Shown here piece after piece: positions 35,376-47,939 of a stretch of 64,000 nt of DNA. This DNA comes from Branchiostoma lanceolatum (taxonomy: Eukaryota; Chordata; Leptocardii; Amphioxiformes; Branchiostomatidae). Numbering within the stretch: position 1 is the first letter of the stretch; the number at the start of each line of letters is the position of its first letter. Location of the stretch: contig NC_089732.1 in assembly GCF_035083965.1 (NCBI RefSeq), forward strand, positions 6,821,383 to 6,885,382, read 5' to 3'. The notes beneath the pieces are model-generated. The model was not told the DNA's origin. It ran no database searches and saw nothing but the letters and a program-made list of their open reading frames with translations. The translations under genes and the position numbers were made by a program.

Positions 35376-38300
35376 ATGTTTCAGAGACGTCCAGGAGCGG
35401 GCACGTCGTCCGTTCTCGAGCGCGCGAGGGCTCAGTTGCGGGGAGAAAAGCCCCCTCCTGCCGCCAGCAGTTTGGTGCGCTCCGGTGGTGCAACGAGAGC
35501 CAGTTTTCAGTACGATGACCAGGATTCTGCCCCGTCCGAGGCCTCCAGTGATCAGGAACTAGGCGTACGTTTGTGTCCTTTCATTCCTGTATAATCTTCG
35601 TTGTCACCAAATGAAAGCACAGTCTATGTAACATTCTTTTTTTAATGCGTAGCCAAGAAGATACGTTATGTTGGATGGTCTGTGAGCTACTTGTCTGTAA
35701 AACAATTTGTTACAAACAAAAAACAATAAACCGTACCGACAGGTCGCCGATTCAGTCGTTTGTACCTTTACAATTGAAACCACAAGCGTTGTGTGTTGTA
35801 GTTAATAGTTAGCTTTCAGGATAGATCGATACACAAGTCGGCCGCAAGCTCTATATACTTGATATCGCTGTTGTGGAGGATTGTGATTGGTCTATTGTGA
35901 TGATGGTGCTCATATAGAGAGGCGGATGTGCATACACATCACCATGACAACACACCTAGTGCCGTGAGGGAGGGAACCTCCCTGACAATTTTGGAGGGAA
36001 GTATGAAATGGTTGCATTTCATAATGCCAGGAATTGTAAAAAAAATACACTATTATAATATAAAAGTATAGGAAAGGTCCATATGTACAGTGCCGAATGC
36101 CATAAAGATTTCACCCTTTGACAAACTTTTGAAGCCCGTACTTCTCTTGCTGTTTTTTTTTGGCAAGCCCTACTGCCATGTTCAGTATTTGTATTTAGTA
36201 TTTTGGTGAGAATTCAAGCATCAAGAGAAGAGGTTATGATCTGAAGTTATTCAATTTAGAAAATAGATAATTTAAACCAAGGAGGACTAAAGCTCCTTGT
36301 TTAAACCAATTCATTGGAAAGATGGACTGCATTTCCAATTTGTAATATCTGTGTCAAAAAAATTCACATAAGAAAGCAGGTCTCAGGAAAAAGTTGTACA
36401 AGCTGTATTACTACTCACTAGTAGTAGTATGTGGGAATTGTTAGTTACAAGTTAACAACTGTTCACAATTGCCTTGAAGAAGGTGACAGATGGTCACCGA
36501 AACGTCGGTGGAATAAATCTCTTGGTTGTGTAAATAGAGTCTTTTTATTCAGTGACTTACTCAGTACCAACGTGATGAAACTATTCACGGATGTTCTGTT
36601 TTTAACCTTCCATGCCTTTACTGTATCTCATCATTTCACAGGCCTACCTCAGCAGCCTAAACAAGAAAGCTACACAGAAGAAGACCTTTGACCTTACGCA
36701 GGCCAGTAGTGACCTCAGCGACAAGTCTGACGACAATGGAGATGTCAAGGCTAACATTACCGGAGGAGCCAGTCGCTTTCTTAAGAAGAAGCCAAAAAAG
36801 AATGAGGGCACGAAAGAATCCTTACAGAAGAATAATGTGGGTCAAGGGTCAGGTGGTGCAGATGCATCATCCGTGCAAAGGAGAGAAGGAGTGGCAAGTA
36901 GGCCTTCAGCCCTCTCAAGAGGTATGCAAAAATGTTCGATACGGGTGTTCCGGACCGAGTGATAACTTGGGTTATCACACAGGCTTCTACTTTTATCGCA
37001 TGGGCTTTCATAGAATATCTAGAATGCATTTCGAGTGTGCCGCTGTCAAAACTTTGAATGCCGGATTCGGACGTTGGAATTGTGACTGTTACAAATTTTT
37101 TTCGAGGACACCAACTTTTCTCAACTTCTGGATGAGATGGATATGTTTGTAATGTTTTTAACATCTTGATTCTGTTTTGCCTCTCCCAAAGCTGCGGAAC
37201 TAAAGGAGAGAATCATGCAGCGACAACCCAAGGTTCAGATTGACGACTCTGACCTTGAGATGGCTCTCAGTCTCAGCTCTGACCTTGACAGTGAACAAGA
37301 CCTGAAGAAGTTTCTAGAAAAGCCTCCAAAACTGTCGTCAACTGGGAAGGACCTCAAGAAGACAACTGAGGAGTCTTTACTGACTAAAGACTCCTTGGAG
37401 CCGGATGGCCCAGAGTCTGAAGCTGGAAAGGCCAGCTCACGCTTTCTTAAGAAAAGTAAAACTACTGCGGCTTCACAACAAGGACAAGACACTGGTGGAG
37501 AAAACAGGTTCCTGAAGAAGAAACCAGGGAAAGATGACATAATAGACAGAGGGGGTATGTTGAATACTCTTTCATTTACAGTTTGAGCATAAAAAAACTA
37601 AAACTGCAATTGTATTTAAGATATGATACTGTAGTATTAATTGTAATTGTGATATACTGTGTCCCTGTATTAGAATTCTCAAGTCTTAGACACCTGCAGT
37701 GCTCAAGGGTGTCTGTTGTAAGGGGACTGTTAAGTTTAAGATAATTGATAACACAAAGAAATGTGTCTCCCTTCAATCAGCTTACTTTTGTCTATCACCG
37801 TATCCAGGGACATTCCAGTTCACTTCCAAGATGCATTTTGACAGTGACGACGAGGACCTCCAGCAGTATGTGCACAAACTGCAGAAGGCCCAAGAGTCAC
37901 CCCCAGCCTCCATCAGTCAACACTTATCCCACAGGAGTAGTTCAACAGTTAGTGTCATATCTTATGTTTAACCTCTATTGTTCTAAATATAACAGGTTAC
38001 AGCTACAACTATGTTGCTTGCTTGAAATATCTATTATAGTAATTAGCGTTAATTTTCAACGTTTGGTGACTGTATTCCAACATTCAGTTGAATAAGTTTT
38101 GTTTTGCCAGAAGTTGAGAGAAAGAGTTAAAAGGGTAATGTTGACCAAATAGAAACAAATTGAGAGTGCCATTATTCAAAATTTAGTCCTACGTCAATTC
38201 ATAAAATTAACAGGAAATGTGATAAGGGGGCAGTGGTTGTTAATAGGCCATTGCCTAGATTATCCTGTCATCGTGGGTGAGTGAGTGAGTGAGTGACAAA

Positions 38301-41300
38301 GTAAGAAAGTGAGTAAGTGAGTGAGTGAGTGAGTGAGTGAGTGAGTAAGTGTGTCATACATTGCAGTGACTATATTTAATGCTCCAACATTGACATTCAT
38401 GATGTCTTGCTCCTGCAGGTCTCAGAGGCAAAGTCCCTGGATGATTTCCTCCCCAGCGATGTCCCAGATGAGGCCAGCCTGGCAGAGAGTATAGCAGAGG
38501 ACAGTCTGTCAGCTGCTGGTAGGAAATATACTCATCATAAGCTTTGTATACATTTTCCACCTAGATATAAAATGGGACTGTATGCTGAAAAACAGACAAT
38601 TTAGATAGATGACCATACACTGTTGTGAGAAGCAAAAACAAAATTTCAATCACCCTCGGTTTTAAAATTTGATATTCAAGTCCCTTGGAATAATTCTGTT
38701 GAATTGTCTAATAGATTTTATGGTTTCACTAAGGTCAATGCTCCAAGGTAAATGATGATGTGTACAGTCAAACCTGTCTATAGCGGTCACAAAACTGGCC
38801 GCTATGCAAAGGTGACTGCTAATACAGATTTTACTGTACATTGCCATTGCCACTGTGTAAATAGTGTATCAAAGTTTGACACACTCATGTGTTTTAACTA
38901 TTGGTACAGTGATTTGTTTTCAGAGGGTCATACTTATAATTTGTTTCTGTTTTGTCATTCTAAATCTATTAGGTCCAACAGTACACATCATGAGTCTTGA
39001 CGACTTAGCTCCAGCTGTGGACATCACACCAAAACCAAAGCCACGAACTGCCAAAACAAAACCGTCGGAAGACAAAAGAGCTGAATCCAACACAAGACTT
39101 AAAGAACAAACATTACACACCGTTGATGAACTATTAGAAGATGACGACTCAGTGAAGTCAGCAGCAAGCAAGAAGAGCTTTTCTGACGAGACAGTCACAG
39201 AGTCAATCTCAGAGAACATAGGTGCACACCTGAATCTTCACACCGTAGACGAACTACTTGGACACAGCGTATCAGACAAAAGTGACAAATCGGAGAGCAC
39301 GCAAAGTCGTCCCAAACTTCAAGGTCTGCACACTGTTGACGAGCTGCTTATGTCGACTTCAGAAAAGCGAGAACAAAAGGAAGACACACACAGCTATGAG
39401 GATGACTTTGACACTGAGGTGCCGACGGAATCTATCTCAGAAAGAATGGGGAGCAAACATGAGGTTTTGGCAGATGACACGTATTCAGAAACCTTTGAAG
39501 AAGGCAGCGGGACTGAATCATCAAAGACTTTCTCTGAACAGACAGTCACAGAAACACCAAGCAAGTCTTACACAGATGTTTCAAGAAGTAAAAGAAGCAA
39601 GGGTTCCAGAAAGACAGACAGCGAAGAGTCCTACAGTGAGTCCACCAGAAGTAGAACACTAACAGATAGCTCTGTGTCTGACAGTCGGACAAGCCGTACT
39701 AGAAGTCGGACTCCTACAAGAAAGGCTGTCAAGGCTTCAGACGTGGGGGTACAAACATCAGTAGAAGGACTGATGCACCAGTGGACAGCAGGTAGGGAGG
39801 CTGGGGTTGTTAAAGGAAGGCTAAACTTGAAATTGAAAAGCCTACTATACTTTGCTATAAATACCCCAAAGTCAAGTTCTCACTTGTTTTACATAAGTGG
39901 TACTGATGGCTACTCACCTGTTGATTGAATTAATCAATTGTTAGGTCTGAATGGTTGACGTCCAGTTCCGACATTTCCCAACCAGAATGAAAGGCTTTCA
40001 AATCTGGATTTCCTCAGAATGGGTTTCGAGGAGTTTTCCAATAAATTTTGAGGGAATCAACAAGATAGTGAGCTTTGAATTCAGAAATTCCTCGAAATCC
40101 ATCCTCAGGAAAGCCAGATCAAAAAGCCTGTTTCATTCTGGTCGGGAAATGTCTGAACCTGATGTCACGGTTAATTGTCACCTATTGAGACTTAACAATT
40201 GATTAATTCAATCAGGCTTCCCCATATACTTCTTACACCATGCATGCAATCATAATTCTACATCTCTCTGTACTCATCAAGCATATTGAACTGTTTATTC
40301 AAGATATAACAGAGAAAGACACTGTAGCTAATCTGTATGTGAGTAATCTTTGAACTTTCCTAAACAGTTCCTTATTTCTGAAACTTTAGTGGATAGATTC
40401 ATGAAGTAATTGCAGTTCAGATGGTGTTTCACAAGCCAAAACATTGCATGTGTCCAATTCTGTTTGTAGCTTTACATATTCATGTAATACTGACCATCTA
40501 TCTAGAGTCTGGGTATGCAGCCTTGGGCCCTCAGTATGGTGCTGGGTACACTGACCCCACACCAGTAGCCACACATGTTGTCAACCCTGATGCACTAGAA
40601 GGTAAGAACATGGTTTTCTTTTGCTGCTAATCTATATTTTTGAAACACTGTACATCAAATCTTTTGGTCAGCAAGTTTTTCTTTGGTGGAATAAATTTTT
40701 CAGGACAGGAGGAGTCAAAAGCGTTATTTTCTTGCTCATGTGGATTAGAAAACTGTTAACCACTGCAGAGAAGTAAAACAAATCAGTCTTCACAAAACAC
40801 TAGAACACACTAGAAGACCCTGACTGTGTACTGTATGTGCTGTCTATCAGCTGGTGTCTATGTAGATTAAACAGTTGTTGTTCTGTCACAATAGAATTAG
40901 AAAGGAGAATTAGCTTGAAAGTTCATCTGTGTTGGTAGAAATCATTCTGAAGTTATAACTTTCCAACACAAAAATTGGACTTACCCAAATTTTTGACTGT
41001 AGAACACCAGTTTTTGTCATATAACTTGTTTCAGAAAGGAAAATTTGCCATGCAATGGGCAAGATGATATATTCTATTCCTTTTACTAGTTTTAGAAAAC
41101 CATGTCAATGTTAAAAGCAAAAGTGTTTCCATACCTGCAAAACACTAAGAACATCCTGACTGTGTACTGTGTCCCCTGTCCCAGCCATGACCAGCTACAG
41201 TCCCAGTGTGCTGGCGCTGAACGACTTGCTGCGGCAGCAGTTGCAGCTCACGCAGCAGTTTGTAACCAACACCCGCAGACTGCACCAGTTCTACATCAAC

Positions 41301-42181
41301 TCCCTGCAGGCCGACCACAGCTACACCACTCTACAGGACACACTACAGGTAGGGTAGCTACACCACTCCACAGGACACACTACAGGTAGGGTAGCTACAC
41401 CACTCTACAGGACACACTACAGGTAGGGTAGCTACACCACTCTACAGGACACACTACAGGTAGGGTAGCTTCACCACTCTACAGGACACACTACAGGTAG
41501 GGTAGCTACACCACTCTACAGGACACACTACAGGTAGGGTAGCTTCACCACTCTACAGGACACACTACAGGTAGGGTAGCTTCACCACTCTACAGGACAC
41601 ACTACAGGTAGGGTAGCTACACCACTCTACAGGACACACTACTAGTACAGGTAGGGTAGCTTCACCACTCTACAGGACACACTACTAGTACAGGTAGGGT
41701 AGCTACACCACTCTACAGGACACACTACAGGTACTCAACTCAAACACCCCTGTTCTGGAGTGGTATCCTCCCTATGTTATCTGTTCCATTGTTTGAGCAA
41801 AGGCATTGACACTGTCAGTCAGCTTCTAAAGAGAAAAATAGAATGACAGTCCCTTTGTCTGAAAGTTTACAATATTCACATTGTAGTATATTGTTCTTAG
41901 TGTTTTAGAAACACAAACAATTTGTGCCCCATAACATTTTGTACCATTTTGATCTGTCTCCTTGAAACTAAAACAAAAGCATTGTGAAGTTTCTGAGATG
42001 TGATTGTTGTTACCTTAGACCTGCTAGCCTTTGGTGTGTTATTTTCCAGGTTTTTTAAAGTACTAGTATGATGTTACACCATTGTATGATTGTTTCCTCC
42101 CAGTTTATCCAGGAGCATCGCCGTCCAGTTCTTACCACGGAGGAGGCTCTACAACAGATACAGAACAGCACAGACAGATGA
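35376..42181 (+). CDS. C19orf44: C19orf44 homologue (uncharacterised conserved protein), complete, nine exons
   Basis: The function of this family is unknown. Exons: 35376-35564, 36642-36921, 37192-37554, 37808-37947, 38419-38518, 38973-39791, 40506-40601, 41185-41348, 42104-42181; phases agree at every junction. The N-terminal two-thirds is low-complexity, with repeated SRFLKK(K/S) motifs (around 36770, 37435, 37505), as in the human protein (SRFLKKK). The strongest matches are IMSLDDLAPAV (38990 onward), a D-V-G-V-Q-T motif, the conserved C-terminal block YAALGPQYGAGYTDPTPVA, and YSPSVLALNDLLRQQLQLTQ with an HRRP...L.TEEAL end. Within the large exon, 'LHTVDELL' occurs three times, an internal repeat. 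It is head-to-head with calreticulin. A minisatellite made of its own exon end follows exon 8. Confidence 0.9.
36470..36532 (+). repeat. Retroelement tail with stem-loop followed by GAAACGTCGG, copy 2
   Basis: CTTGAAGAAGGTGACAGATG then GTCACC (stem GGTGAC/GTCACC) then GAAACGTCGG and AATAAA. The layout is the same as at 9330-9435 (stem, GAAAC, poly-A-type signal). It lies in intron 1 of the C19orf44 homologue. Confidence 0.5.
38274..38351 (+). repeat. (GTGA)n / (GAGT)n microsatellite
   Basis: A run of gtgagtgagtgag with a short interruption (gacaaagtaagaaagtgagt), in the intron before exon 38419-38518. Confidence 0.9.
38754..38852 (+). repeat. Fragment of the 'ACAGTCAAACCTG' terminal-inverted-repeat family
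   Basis: acagtcaaacctgtctatag is followed by cggtcac / ggccgctat motifs. The same terminal sequence opens the large element at 62671. Confidence 0.6.
39924..40215. mobile_element. About 290 bp MITE, imperfect full-length inverted repeat
   Basis: The left end gattgaattaatcaattgtt and right end aacaattgattaattcaatc are complementary. Inner blocks catttcccaaccagaatgaa and ttcattctggtcgggaaatg also pair. It lies in the intron after exon 38973-39791. Confidence 0.8.
41315..41735 (+). repeat. 37 bp minisatellite, eleven units, derived from the end of a coding exon
   Basis: The first unit is the last 34 bases of exon 41185-41348 together with its 5' splice site. Further units read tagctacaccactctacagg + acacactacaggtaggg. 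Two carry a 6 bp insertion (ctagta), several have cttcacc for ctacacc, and the last ends in gtactc. Every unit therefore recreates the exon end and the ACAG|GTAGGG donor. Confidence 0.95.
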
Positions 42182-42797
42182 CACATTCTGTCAAGGCAAT
42201 TTGAGGATTTATATCAAGACTACATCAAGATGGGAAGTCAAAAAAAGCCTGCAAGTGGTAGTGAAGGCTTTGAGAGAAGTGACGTTGCTGTTATAGATGT
42301 GTGTGTTTTTTTCAAATCAATGTACCATTTGGGAGAGAAATCAAAAGGAGAATGAACTCAATAAAAGAATAGTGGAGGAGACTGGAAACTTTGTTGTTTT
42401 GATTGTCAGATTTAAAACAAATGTTACCACTAATGGTTGTCACTGATGATTTACTGAAATCTTACAGTTGTTTCTTTTGCAAAGGCCGCTACAGCACACA
42501 CTGAATGTAAAAATTCATCCTTAGTTTTATTAGTGAAACTCAGCAGAAGTAATAAGTGGATACATATGTACTTGGTTTCACAACTGATACTTTAGCCATT
42601 TATGTCATCAGAGGATATAGCAATAAATGACTTCCTCACACGAAAGATAAACTCATTCAATAGGTAAATACATGTGTAACACATTTTGTCACGTCCGGTC
42701 AATGCAATATCAAAGACAACTTCAAAGTTGATTCACAAGATAGAGACTCTGTTATAGTCAAGTCTAAGCAAGAACAAATCAAACTCAAAGAGAACAT
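42182..42797. other. 3' flank of the C19orf44 homologue
   Basis: Presumed 3' UTR and intergenic DNA. A possible poly(A) signal (aataaaag) lies at about 42360. No ORF or RNA gene is evident. Confidence 0.4.
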
Positions 42798-42805
42798 GTT
42801 CACAC

Positions 42806-43270
42806 TAGGGGTGGGTACCGGTACCGTGTACCGGTACAAAACCGGTATTTCTTAATGGACCGGTCAAAAAAAAACGGTCCGTAAAAAATCAGTGGACCGG
42901 CCTATGGACCGATTAGAAAATTCATACCAGGCGGCCACATAACTGGTCTAAGAAAATACAAAACAGCAGATTTAACTTCATTTTCGAAGACGTTAGCTGT
43001 GAATCATACCTAGAAACACTTAAAGGATTAGTAAACAGACGGCGAGAAGAGTATAGTTATAATTTTGAGACAAAGTGCAAACCTAAGAAATTATATCGTT
43101 CCAGACATGACGTTTGGAGACTTTTGCGTGTGTCTCGCTCTCCAAAATATGATGTACTGCGACACTACTATAATCAGGTACAGGTACAGGTACAGGTCCG
43201 GACCTGGACCTGACCCTCTGGACCTGGACCTGGACCGGACCTGAATTGTTTGTACCGGTACCCACCCCTA
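42806..43270. mobile_element. hAT-like non-autonomous transposon, 465 bp, with 8 bp target-site duplication
   Basis: The ends are TAGGGGTGGGTACCGGTAC and its complement GTACCGGTACCCACCCCTA. Both flanks read GTTCACAC (42798-42805 and 43271-43278), an exact 8 bp duplication as made by hAT transposases. The interior has further self-complementary blocks (ccggtac, ggtccgg, caggtacaggtacagg) and no transposase ORF. Confidence 0.93.
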
Positions 43271-43278
43271 GTTCACAC

Positions 43279-45745
43279 CCTTTGTTATCACATGTATTAC
43301 AAAACCTTGCTGTTTTCAATCTGAGATGGTTTTACATTCTGTTGCTTTTTAACACTGCCCCCCTAAAATGTTGTAGTGAGATTATGGGTGATAGGCTGGT
43401 GCTTTGTTTGAATACAAAACAAACTGTACTTGGTCCACTGAAGGAGGATTCCCGACGACAACAATGTGCTAGGCACATGTTATCTAACACTTTGTTGGGA
43501 AGGCATGTACTTAAAGTCCGTTTCGGAAAACTGATGCTAATGTTCTTGAATGCCAAAGTCAATTCCAAAATCAAAGAAGAAGTTTTAAAAGGACAAAAAA
43601 TTGAACCTATATTTCAGTATACCATACTCTGTGTGTTTAGTCATTTGTTCAACCTTCCTGACCACGCAGATTTCATAATGAAGACAACTTTTTTTTTCAA
43701 ACTTTTTTTCATTCGCAAGCTCACAACGGTTTTTGGGTCCAAAGAGAATGTCATCCATATAATCAAATCAACTTGAACGTGGCCTAAGTTAAAATCAATA
43801 TGTATGAATAATACTGCCAGATCAATGGAACATAATGAGTAATGTGATACTATTCAAGTTGAAGGTTTATTTTGAGCGACACGTTCTGTGTTTTGATGTC
43901 ATTGCCTTGTGCAGCAGCGACATTAGCGGCCAGTAATAGTACTGCTGGTAACGCTGTTCCCTGGAAACTTGACTTTTAAAAATGCCGGATATCTTCTTTA
44001 AAACGAGGAATTGTATCCTAAGGAATTCTACATGGCTAGTAAGTAACCACTGGATGATAAATAGTATCAACGTGTTTGATTTTATGTCGGCATTTCGCCG
44101 AAAATAAAGGTTTTTGAAACGGCATTTCCTACCTAGCTATTCTTCAATTTCTTGTTCCTAACGCATACACATAAATGTAAGTTCTCGGGAATCTTTCAGT
44201 GGACCGAGTACACTCCGAAATCTTTCCGTGTGTGTGTGTTACTTAGCGGACCGAGTTCATAGAGAAATTACGGCAAAGTAATAAAGATTTCAACAAAAAA
44301 CTCGATGGCCTACCGCTCATGGTGAGAGAGAGCCTTCAGGAGAAAGGGAAAGAGCACAGACGTTTTCAACGTAGCAAGGCTCCTGTCCTTTGGATTTGAG
44401 TGTACGACCATAAGACCAGCAGATTTCATTATTTTAATTCAGCCAGGGAGAACATGTCGCCATCTTGGCGATTTTTGATGTGCCCTAGGGCTACATGTAC
44501 AAACCAGTTCGTACAGAACACAAAGTAAATCAGATTAAGAGAACATGCTAACGAACTCATATCTCACTGGACCCACTGCAACCGAGCGATTTGACAGAGC
44601 ACTAAAACGATTTCCATCGATAAAAAAGTAATATTTTTACGCTTTGTATGTTTTGTTGTCTTTTTAGTCATACTTTGACCTTTTGCATGATATTCCCATT
44701 ATAAATTCAAGGGTAACCCAAATCTAGTTTAGGACGCAGCGACACCACACCGCCAGCGTGCCGCACGTGGGTCCAGTGAGAGGGGGCTTTAAGGGACAAC
44801 ATGGAAGTGATCTGCTTGAAATCCAATATTTAAGCAAACCTGAGAGGATACGTTGGGTTTCTTCGTAAAAGTATGAAGGAACGTCCCTTTACGTATGCTT
44901 TAAGGTATGCTTAAATATTAGGTTCGTGAAGTCCAGCTCTGACCACACCCCTTTCAACACGTCGACTCTGCCAGCTACCCTCGCGATATCAATACCAAAT
45001 GAACCTTGAACAGGCCATTCTACTGGTTGAGTATCAGATGTTGCTTACATGATTGTGAAAAAGTAACAGTATACATTTCTAAAGATTGTGAAAACACTGC
45101 AATACTGAAAGTTGGTAGTCAGATATCTGTTGTATTGGACATTGTGATACAACTGTTGACTTCAGTAAAGACGGGTTTATTGTAACATTCATGTCATACT
45201 ACATTTACGTATGTGAATATACAAAGTTTCCTATTTCAAACAAGAATACACACAATTACCAGCTATGGGCTATTATATTCCATTGATTGGTGGTTTCATG
45301 TTTAAAACTCCTTGATTGCAAGGTAAGTATTTCCCAAATGTCGTAGGGCCTGTCCAAAAATATGATCACCCTTTCTACTGTTCACAAACCGACTAACAAC
45401 TACATTAACACGTATACTCCAAATGTTAAGATTTTGATAGCTTTTTTGTTAAGATTCTCACACACTTGACATATGACATCTTGCACACAGGTAACACGAG
45501 TAAAACTGCAAATAACGGCATTTTACACTGGACCAACACAATAGGACAAAAAGTACATATTTTCAGTTTGTAGGGACACGCGGACAGCTTCAATTTCAAA
45601 CAACGACACACAAAAAAGGACATCCGTGAACTGTATGCGTACATTTCAATAAAATCGTCGGGGTACATTCGGTACGCAAGGACTAAAGCTAGTGCTTTAG
45701 TCCAGTCACTATAACGGCACCACTTAAAACGGCAGCCGCGCAGAT
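43279..45745. other. Intergenic DNA, no supported gene; 3' end holds ninjurin-like gene 1 3' UTR
   Basis: No credible exon is seen. An inverted motif pair, ctcactggaccca (44567 region) and tgggtccagtgag (44768 region), probably marks another MITE of about 215 bp. The last 0.35 kb (45400-45745) is homologous to 47940-48242, so it is most likely the 3' UTR of the adjacent minus-strand gene. Confidence 0.4.
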
Positions 45746-46586
45746 TCAAGCCTGGCCATACGATTGCAAACCAATCAGGCCGATTTCAAGTACCACGATC
45801 TTAAGTGTCAGGATGTTGGCAATACTATTCAGATCATCGAGATAATCGCTCTGTTTCGTCCACCCTACTGCTTGTGCCGCAGGCGCTGGTACCCCAGGCG
45901 CTGGTGCCACAGCAGTTGGTCCATTGAGATTTTCGATGTTTTGGGAACCTTGAAAGCTGAATATACCCATCAGAAGCACTTGGAACAGCATGCTGAAACC
46001 AACCAACCCTATCCTACAGAAGAGAAGAACATACATGTAGTCTGATGACGAGAATCACCTGTTTACATAAAACACATCATGACATCTGTCTCACGGTTTT
46101 AAGGTAAGATTTTACAATAAGATAAAACCGTTAAAACCAAGCACATACGTTGACTTGTTTTGATTTGATTTGATTTGGTGGGACACAGGCAGTTATCATG
46201 GGTGTCGTGACCCACACGTAGCAAGACATATATTGTATAGACCCAGGCCCACATCTAAAAAGCAGCATACGTTGACACATTTTTGCAAGCCTCTTGCTAG
46301 AATAAGGAAAGGGACATTCGCTACTTCTTCCATCAAACATAATCATATCTAAGTTATGGTTTTGAAATTCCGTAAATATGAACGGAAGACCCAACGGCTT
46401 TGAACTTTGTATGTCCTACCACATTTCTTACTTTGCCCACTCATCGCCTGTGTCCACACCGTTCGGTGACCTTGTGATCGCCAATATCAAGGAGACGTTA
46501 CTGGTCAACAGACTGATGTCCATCAGGCCCTCAACGGTGGTCTTCATGGTAGCGTAACGATCCAGGTGTGTTTTCTTCACTGCCAT
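45746..46586 (-). CDS. Ninjurin-like protein 1, 140 aa, two coding exons
   Basis: Ninjurins are small two-pass membrane proteins; NINJ1 oligomerises in the plasma membrane and drives rupture of dying cells. Exon 1 is 46432-46586 (ATG at 46586) and ends GCAAA|gtaag; exon 2 is 45746-46013 after a strong ttctcttctgtag acceptor. The junction (AA|G) gives an uninterrupted 140 aa protein. Exon 1 carries the amphipathic family motif (LDRYATMKTTVEGLMDISLL-TSN, compare the vertebrate HYASKKSAAESMLDIALLMAN). Exon 2 holds the two hydrophobic segments (GFSMLFQVLLMGIFSF and ILTLKIVVLEIGLIGL). The loop between them is longer than in vertebrate ninjurins and Pro/Ala-rich (APAPGVPAPAAQA). There is almost no N-terminal tail before the motif, so an upstream coding exon cannot be excluded (an ag precedes the ATG). 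Confidence 0.8.
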
Positions 46587-47203
46587 CCTGTTTTGGAATG
46601 AAATTTGGTAGTTTCGGATGTACGGATATATGGTTTCAAGTCGGTAGAACGCGCGTCGACTCTGTCAGCCACCCTCGCGGTACAAGTGTCGGTCGGCGGG
46701 AGAAGTCTGGGTGGGTACAACAAATATTCGTATTGTAATCATTGCCTTGCCAGCGCTGACCAAGCGCCGTAAACAAGTGTATTACTTGCCAACGGTACAA
46801 AGAAAGGAGCCTAACATAAACATCTACAAGAATAGAAACCACATGATCCTTGAACGGGCCATTGGCCATCAGGTATCTTACACCCCGCTTTTGTAACCCC
46901 GTTCGCAACCGCAAATGTTAATCAATAACAGTAACGTTATACATTTCTAAAGCTAAGAGTTGTAAAAACACAGCAAATGTAAGATATGAGTGCATTTAAA
47001 GGCCTTTAATTTCGATACCACTGTTGACTTCAGTGAAGACATGTACAATGGTTTATGGTAACATACTATATTCATGTATGTGAACACAACTTCATATTTC
47101 AAACACGCGCACACTTGACAGCTATAAGCTATCATATTCTACTCTATAAAATCGATTGTTGTTCTAATGTTTAAAACTCCTTGGTTGTAAGGGATACATA
47201 ATG

Positions 47204-47390
47204 GTAAAGCGGCCGACCTCAGGCTAAGGACCACGGATAGCATATTTAGCCAAGCACATCGGGTGCTAAACCCTTCTCGATAAATGTGTTGGGTTCTTTT
47301 ACGTGCAAAAGGTTTTGGGATTGCGCTTGAAGCTCCCTCCTATAGGGGGCCACCGGTTTTACGTCACCATCCGAAATGACGAATGCAATA
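47204..47390 (+). repeat. SINE-like tail fragment
   Basis: gtgctaaacccttctcgata, cttttacgtgcaaaaggttt, gctccctcctatagggggcc and ccatccgaaatgacgaatgc form a block with the look of a dispersed repeat 3' region. The 'tatagggggcca' part also occurs at 24145-24160. No tRNA-like head is visible here. Confidence 0.4.
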
Positions 47391-47939
47391 GCTTACAACA
47401 CGAGAGATCTTTATTGACACAGCACAACAAAAGCACAGCGACTTTTATATGGTCTACTGCATCTATACATACATACAAACGAATAGGTGCATACCAATGA
47501 GTTTGATTACACACAATCATATGGGATAGAGCAACATGTCGTAATTTCATGTGTCGTATACTTATACAATGCTTGTTCTAAAGTCCAAATATTTTTATGC
47601 ATATACCTATCTGTACACAGTAAGGATGATCACCTACTAGTATGTAATTGAATCTATCAGCAGAACGGGCGCTCCACCAAATCTCTCTCTATATGTAGTG
47701 TCAATTTCTCTATGTCCTCTTGTTATTTTTGCTGTAAAATTACATGATCACAATATGCAATTATAAAAAGAAAGGCGTTAGATGGATTAATCAATCTTTC
47801 ACCACTGAAGAAATATATAGATATTCATTGCTTCACAACTTTAATTTCCCAACATTCAATCACACGTTAAGTAGGATAAGACCTGTCCAGAAGATACAAT
47901 GTACATCCTTTTTACTGTTCCCAAACTGATCAACAACTA

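Noticed and set aside
41315..41735. CRISPR-like array
   Set aside because: Units are directly contiguous with no unique spacers and derive from an exon end; eukaryotic minisatellite.
43246..43776. 176-codon plus-strand ORF
   Set aside because: It begins inside the hAT-like element and runs into AT-rich sequence with no protein-like pattern; chance open frame.
46014..46036. ATG at 46036 as start of a separate small membrane protein
   Set aside because: The bases after it (tatgttcttctcttctgtag) form the polypyrimidine tract and AG of the exon 2 acceptor; homology to ninjurins starts after it. The same applies at 49739 in the paralogue.
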